This document shows, one piece after another, positions 6,825-9,707 of a DNA stretch of 9,707 nucleotides. A program made the translations under genes and the position numbers. How positions within the stretch are numbered: position 1 is the first letter of the stretch; the number at the start of each line of letters is the position of its first letter. Source of the stretch: Candidatus Peribacterales bacterium (GTDB taxonomy: Bacteria > Patescibacteriota > Gracilibacteria > Peribacterales > Peribacteraceae); assembly GCA_020059985.1 (NCBI GenBank), contig JAGVCI010000048.1:1-9707 (forward strand). Reading direction: 5' to 3'. The notes beneath the pieces are model-generated. The model was given only the letters and a program-made list of their open reading frames with translations, was not told the origin of the DNA and did no database searches.

Positions 6825-8525
6825 TTACGAGTGTTTGTGATTCGCCACGACGAGCGCCTGTCTGCGTGCAGCGATGAGCGTTCCGATGATGGCGGCGCTT
6901 ACAAGAAAGAGGACGAGTGCGGATGGCAGTCCAGTTTCACCTGGAACATTGGTTCCTCCGGCAACCGGGTTTCCGGTGACAATTGCTCCTCCGCCGACGC
7001 TTGCGAGCGGGGCTGTGGAACTCTTCGGATCACCGACGGTGACGGCGACTTCCTGACTGAATGCACTCTCTTCATCTGTCGTGCTGATCGCACGGACAGC
7101 GAAGTAATACGTCGTTCCTTGCGGGAGCGAGCGGATCGTGTGATTCGTGGATGCGGCATCGACTGTCTTTCTCTGAATGTACGTTCCCATCGTGGTTCCG
7201 TAGTAGACGTTATAACCCTTCAGTTGAGAAGAACTCATCGCGTCCCAACCGAGGAAGACGTTGCTTCCTTCGGTCGTCACGCGGAGGTTCTGAACTTGGA
7301 GAAGCGCAAACGCAGTCGAAGACGTCGTCACAGGCGTGGGCGTGGTCTCTTTACACCGACCGAGTTCACAGACTTGGCTTTCGCATTCCGCACTTGCCGT
7401 ACACGCACTTCCCACCGGGAAGAGCAGTGCTCCGGATCCTTGCACAGCTCCATCCAACGGTTGGCACGTGCCGCTTGCGCAATTGAAGCTCACGCATTCC
7501 TCGTCGACAGCACAGACGTCGCCGTTCGGAACTTCTGCAAATGAGCGGCAAAGACCTTGGACGCAGGTGAGAGACGCGCATTCGCTATCGAGCGTACAAG
7601 CGCTTCCCACCGGACGAGCTGTGGTGGGCTCAGTGGATTCCGTAACTACGGCAGCTCCACTCACGGCGCACACTCCGCTTGTACAGACGCCACTGGCGCA
7701 CTGGTTATTCAGTGTGCAGGCCTCTCCGATTGGAAGACCATTAGAGGTACAGACGCCCTGGACGCAGCTTCCACTGGAACACTCCAGGTCATCGGTACAG
7801 ACCTGATTGCTGCCCTGTGTAAAAACGACGTGGAGGGAACTTGGGTCTACTTCCAAGATATTCTCTCCTGTCTCTGTGGTCTCACTCGGCGCACCAATCG
7901 ATGTCCGGCCACTTTCCTGCACATCGTAGAAACTAATGATCGTGCCGCCCGCAGGCGCATCGATCACGCGAAATTGGATGTGTGCGACCGACACTTCCTC
8001 TGAGAATGGCTCTGCGCCCTCCTCGGCATACGCATCAATCATCACAAATCCTTCCTGTGCGTCGAAATCTTCTTCGCCTGGGGTGACCTCTGGAAAATCG
8101 TCGTCTACTTCGATCGTGAGTCCTTCCAGGACTTGGGGGTCATACGAGAGCCAGACGCGGGGGTGCGCAATATCTTGTAAATCCGGGTTCTCGATGATGA
8201 TTTCCAAATCCAAAATTTCGCCGAGACGCATAGCACGCGTGCGCAGCGTCAACGGATCTTCCACATCGTAACGTGGGCAGGGGAGTCCCTCTCCGGGGTT
8301 CACGACCAACGTATCGAATTCCGGCAACTCTCCGAAGAGATCATCGTCACCGTCCTCCTCTCCTGTTGGACAGTACGGGCGGAGCACGTACGTCGTTGCG
8401 ATCGCAATCGAGGTATCATCGTCGATGTCCTGTGCACTGGCGACAGGGACAAGGAGAGTCACTATCTGCAGAGAGAGGATGCCTCTGGTGAGAACCTGCC
8501 ACGAGAATGTGTGGGAGTGTGTCAT
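6825..8525 (-). CDS. Surface protein: cohesin-like domain, five Cys-rich repeats, FN3 domain, C-terminal anchor
   Basis: The product has 566 residues. A signal peptide ends near VASA-QD (28-33). Residues about 96-235 resemble a cohesin domain: R-L-G-E-I-L-D-L-E-I near the start, VWLSYDPQVLEGLTIEV (124-140), and VAHIQFRV (180-187). Residues 243-391 hold five Cys-rich repeats, each C-x5-C-x4-C-x4-C. An FN3 domain follows (about 408-498; LGWDAM, YNVYYG, TTYYFAVRAIS). A Gly-rich linker leads to PGETGLP (528-534), a membrane helix (about 535-553) and R554-R555, like a cell-wall sorting signal. The protein should stand on the cell surface, with the cohesin-like domain available to bind a dockerin, and a dockerin gene lies directly upstream. 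It starts 16 bases after that gene's stop; its leader is pyrimidine-rich with no Shine-Dalgarno sequence. The cohesin call is by pattern only. Confidence 0.82.
   Translation of the reverse strand: MTHSHTFSWQVLTRGILSLQIVTLLVPVASAQDIDDDTSIAIATTYVLRPYCPTGEEDGDDDLFGELPEFDTLVVNPGEGLPCPRYDVEDPLTLRTRAMRLGEILDLEIIIENPDLQDIAHPRVWLSYDPQVLEGLTIEVDDDFPEVTPGEEDFDAQEGFVMIDAYAEEGAEPFSEEVSVAHIQFRVIDAPAGGTIISFYDVQESGRTSIGAPSETTETGENILEVDPSSLHVVFTQGSNQVCTDDLECSSGSCVQGVCTSNGLPIGEACTLNNQCASGVCTSGVCAVSGAAVVTESTEPTTARPVGSACTLDSECASLTCVQGLCRSFAEVPNGDVCAVDEECVSFNCASGTCQPLDGAVQGSGALLFPVGSACTASAECESQVCELGRCKETTPTPVTTSSTAFALLQVQNLRVTTEGSNVFLGWDAMSSSQLKGYNVYYGTTMGTYIQRKTVDAASTNHTIRSLPQGTTYYFAVRAISTTDEESAFSQEVAVTVGDPKSSTAPLASVGGGAIVTGNPVAGGTNVPGETGLPSALVLFLVSAAIIGTLIAARRQALVVANHKHS
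7353..7799 (-). repeat. Five Cys-rich protein repeats (C-x5-C-x4-C-x4-C), coding
   Basis: Within the cohesin-like protein the cysteines fall at 243/249/254/259, 270/276/281/286, 310/316/321/326, 338/344/349/354 and 375/381/386/391. The internal spacing is identical in all five units, while the linkers between units vary. Several units are preceded by P-(I/V)-G-(E/S)-A. The pattern resembles the short disulfide-rich repeats often labelled Dickkopf-N-like in bacterial surface proteins. Each unit could form two disulfides outside the cell. Confidence 0.9.
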
Positions 8526-8541
8526 GCGAAGGAAAGGAAGA

Positions 8542-8877
8542 TCACTTCAGAGAGATCGTCGCGAGGAGACGCAAGGCGTCGTCGACCGTAATTTGGCCGT
8601 CCCTATTCGGATCGGCCTTGAGGAACCGTTCCTCGTTGTCGACGTATCCCTGCGCAATTTCCAGGATCAGCGTGACGTCCTGGAGATCCACGCGTCCGTC
8701 TCCCGTCACGTCACCAGCGGTTTCTGTGCTGCCAGCCTCGATGAGGCTGATCGGCTGCACCTCTCCCGCCGACTCGATGCCGACAGCAAAGGCACTCACG
8801 ATGCACGTCCCCGCGAGGACGACGGTGCGAACATTCCTCCGAAAGCCGGAGAGAACAGTGAGGATATGTGTGTACAT
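8542..8877 (-). CDS. Small exported stand-alone dockerin protein
   Basis: The product has only 111 residues. A basic start (R13, R14, R17) and hydrophobic segment (about 19-33) form a signal peptide, with a possible cleavage after AFA (29-31). Residues 55-110 are a dockerin with two calcium loops: DVTGDGRVDLQD (56-67; ligands D56, T58, D60, D64, D67) and DPNRDGQITVDD (89-100; D89, N91, D93, T97, D100), each followed by a helix. Dockerins bind cohesins tightly and usually anchor an attached enzyme; here there is no other domain, so the protein may be an adaptor, plug or oligomerisation partner. It is the first gene of a three-gene operon whose next product carries a cohesin-like domain. ATG 8877 is the only Met and lies 8 bases after TATAAT, so the mRNA leader is 0-2 bases. 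Confidence 0.85.
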   Translation of the reverse strand: MYTHILTVLSGFRRNVRTVVLAGTCIVSAFAVGIESAGEVQPISLIEAGSTETAGDVTGDGRVDLQDVTLILEIAQGYVDNEERFLKADPNRDGQITVDDALRLLATISLK

Positions 8878-8885
8878 TTCCCTTC

Positions 8886-8891
8886 ATTATA
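8886..8891 (-). promoter_or_regulatory. Perfect -10 box (TATAAT) of the dockerin/cohesin operon
   Basis: TATAAT on the minus strand is followed by GAAGGGAA and then ATG 8877, so transcription should start 0-2 bases before the start codon. AGGG is present but only 2 bases from the ATG, too close for a Shine-Dalgarno role and probably not transcribed. No -35 box is recognisable at 16-18 bases; that region is taken by a palindrome, which suggests activator or repressor control. Confidence 0.6.
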
Positions 8892-8893
8892 GG

Positions 8894-8910
8894 CCAAAAC
8901 CCGGTTTTGG
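8894..8910. promoter_or_regulatory. 17-bp perfect palindrome, operator candidate
   Basis: CCAAAACC-C-GGTTTTGG is a perfect 8-1-8 palindrome lying 2 bases upstream of the TATAAT box of the dockerin operon, filling the spacer and reaching the -35 region. There is no U tract and no gene reads into it, so a terminator is unlikely. A dimeric regulator bound here would directly affect RNA polymerase at the dockerin promoter. It lies about 60 bases upstream of the holA -35 region. Confidence 0.5.
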
Positions 8911-8971
8911 ACCACGCGGAGAAATTGACCGAATCCTCTAAATGTATTTTTGTTTTACTTTCGATCAAGGT

Positions 8972-9000
8972 TTCGCATAAAAGTGGCTTTTCCCTATACT
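8972..9000 (+). promoter_or_regulatory. Promoter of holA with leaderless start
   Basis: TATACT (8995-9000) is followed by CCCCAG and then GTG 9007. A weak -35 match, TTCGCA (8972-8977), lies 17 bases upstream of it. The spacing puts the transcription start at or next to the GTG. The same TATACT-N6-GTG layout precedes the membrane-protein gene at 3152. Confidence 0.55.
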
Positions 9001-9006
9001 CCCCAG

Positions 9007-9707
9007 GTGGGTCAGTTCTTCCTTTTTTCGGGTGAAAACGGCTTTGCGCTCCGCTCCGAGCGTAGGCGTTGGGTGCAGAATTTTCGCGAGAAGCATGGCG
9101 ACGAGAATTTCCGAGAAATGGAGGGCAAAGGCCTCGTCATGAAAGATCTTCTGGATGAGGCTGCGTCCGCTCCTTTCATCGCTGAAAATCGTCTCCTTAT
9201 TATCGATGGGGACTTTCGCTGCTCTGCAGATGACTTGGAACAATTGAAAAATACGATTCATCCCAAAGTGATCATTGCGTGTTTTGTTCTCCTTGACTCC
9301 TCGCGTCGCGGAAAACTACCCGCAACCCTCAAGGAGTACGTAGCCGAAGCGACACATAAAGAATTCCGTCCGCTTTCGCGGATGGAGCTCGGACGGTGGA
9401 TCGAGAGTGAAGTACGAAGCGATGGTGGAACGATCTCTCCCGATGCACTCACTGCACTCGTGCAGATCGTTGGTACCGATCAAGAACTTCTTTTTCAGGA
9501 AATTCAGAAGCTCTTGCTCCTCGCGCAGGGGAAAAAAATTGAAAAGACTCACGTGGAGCAGATCGCGGTCGGCGGAGGTGGTGGCGAAGTGTGGCACCTG
9601 ATGGATCTCCTTGGACAGGGCAAAGTAGACGAAGCAATTCAATTTACGGCACATCTCTTGGAACACGGTGAAAGCCCCCAGGGACTGTGGCCACGACTTC
9701 TCTGGAT
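9007..9707 (+). CDS. holA: DNA polymerase III delta subunit (clamp loader), 3' end outside window
   Basis: The frame from GTG 9007 stays open to the right edge, giving 233 of about 320-340 expected residues. The start, GQFFLFSGENGFALRSER, is the delta-subunit N-terminus (a short strand, then G-E-N in place of the usual G-x-D/E and a helix; no Walker A motif). The middle contains a hydrophobic strand RLLIIDGDF, then VIIACFVLLDSSRRGKL, the counterpart of the L-V-x-x-x-D/E-K-L-D-K-R-x-K region. Further on, EVWHLMDLLGQGKVDEAI and LLEHGESPQGLWPRLLW match the start of the C-terminal collar domain. Delta opens the beta sliding clamp during clamp loading at replication forks. GTG 8983 is an in-frame alternative, but it lies upstream of the -10 box and adds residues not typical of the family. 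The gene is divergent from the dockerin operon. Confidence 0.88.
   Translation, partial: MGQFFLFSGENGFALRSERRRWVQNFREKHGDENFREMEGKGLVMKDLLDEAASAPFIAENRLLIIDGDFRCSADDLEQLKNTIHPKVIIACFVLLDSSRRGKLPATLKEYVAEATHKEFRPLSRMELGRWIESEVRSDGGTISPDALTALVQIVGTDQELLFQEIQKLLLLAQGKKIEKTHVEQIAVGGGGGEVWHLMDLLGQGKVDEAIQFTAHLLEHGESPQGLWPRLLW

Noticed and set aside
7353..7799. Possible CRISPR or DNA tandem repeat
   Set aside because: The repeats are conserved at protein level (cysteine spacing), with diverged DNA and unequal spacing, so they are coding repeats.
6819..7806. Plus-strand frames of 241 and 156 codons opposite the cohesin-like gene
   Set aside because: Their Cys/Arg/Ser/Thr-rich sequence is the mirror of the cysteine repeats; no promoter or domain.
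8965..9261. 98-codon minus-strand frame opposite holA
   Set aside because: The opposite frame is a clear delta subunit, and the minus frame has no recognisable domain.

Overview
The window holds eight protein-coding genes packed at about one per 1.2 kb, with no RNA gene, insertion sequence or CRISPR array that I could find. Base composition looks moderate (roughly half G+C). UGA is used as a normal stop in several genes, which argues against the recoded-UGA Gracilibacteria. Compact spacing, surface proteins joining cohesin, dockerin, Cys-rich repeat and FN3 modules, and starts without Shine-Dalgarno sequences suggest an uncultured bacterium, perhaps of the CPR/Patescibacteria group (Peregrinibacteria/Peribacteria type). 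That placement is a low-confidence inference from gene style; no phylogenetic marker was analysed.

Left part (1-3649). A vanadium-dependent haloperoxidase of the PAP2 superfamily runs in from the left edge and ends 6 bases from the end of a convergent gene for a large polytopic membrane protein with a GT-C-like first loop and a C-terminal helical-repeat tail. Divergent from that is a small DUF1761 membrane protein; the promoter regions of the two overlap.

Middle part (3650-5842). A strong hairpin terminator is followed by a good sigma70-type promoter, a YceI-family lipoprotein, and a PurD-like ATP-grasp protein whose substrate-binding motifs differ from true glycinamide ribonucleotide synthetase. 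A convergent 96-base gap rich in inverted repeats separates these from the next operon.

Right part (5843-8877, minus strand). A tight three-gene operon encodes secreted or surface proteins: a tiny exported protein that is almost only a dockerin; a 566-residue protein with a signal peptide, a cohesin-like domain, five C-x5-C-x4-C-x4-C repeats, an FN3 domain and a C-terminal anchor; and a membrane-anchored cupredoxin-like protein whose copper ligands are mostly replaced, also with a sorting-signal-like tail. Together they look like a small cell-surface cohesin/dockerin assembly. The operon promoter has a perfect TATAAT almost touching the start codon and a 17-bp palindrome just upstream. Divergent from it, the DNA polymerase III delta subunit gene (holA) starts at a probable leaderless GTG and runs off the right edge.

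Two genes share the arrangement TATACT-N6-GTG, and no gene in the window has a well-placed Shine-Dalgarno sequence, so leaderless or otherwise SD-independent initiation is probably common here.
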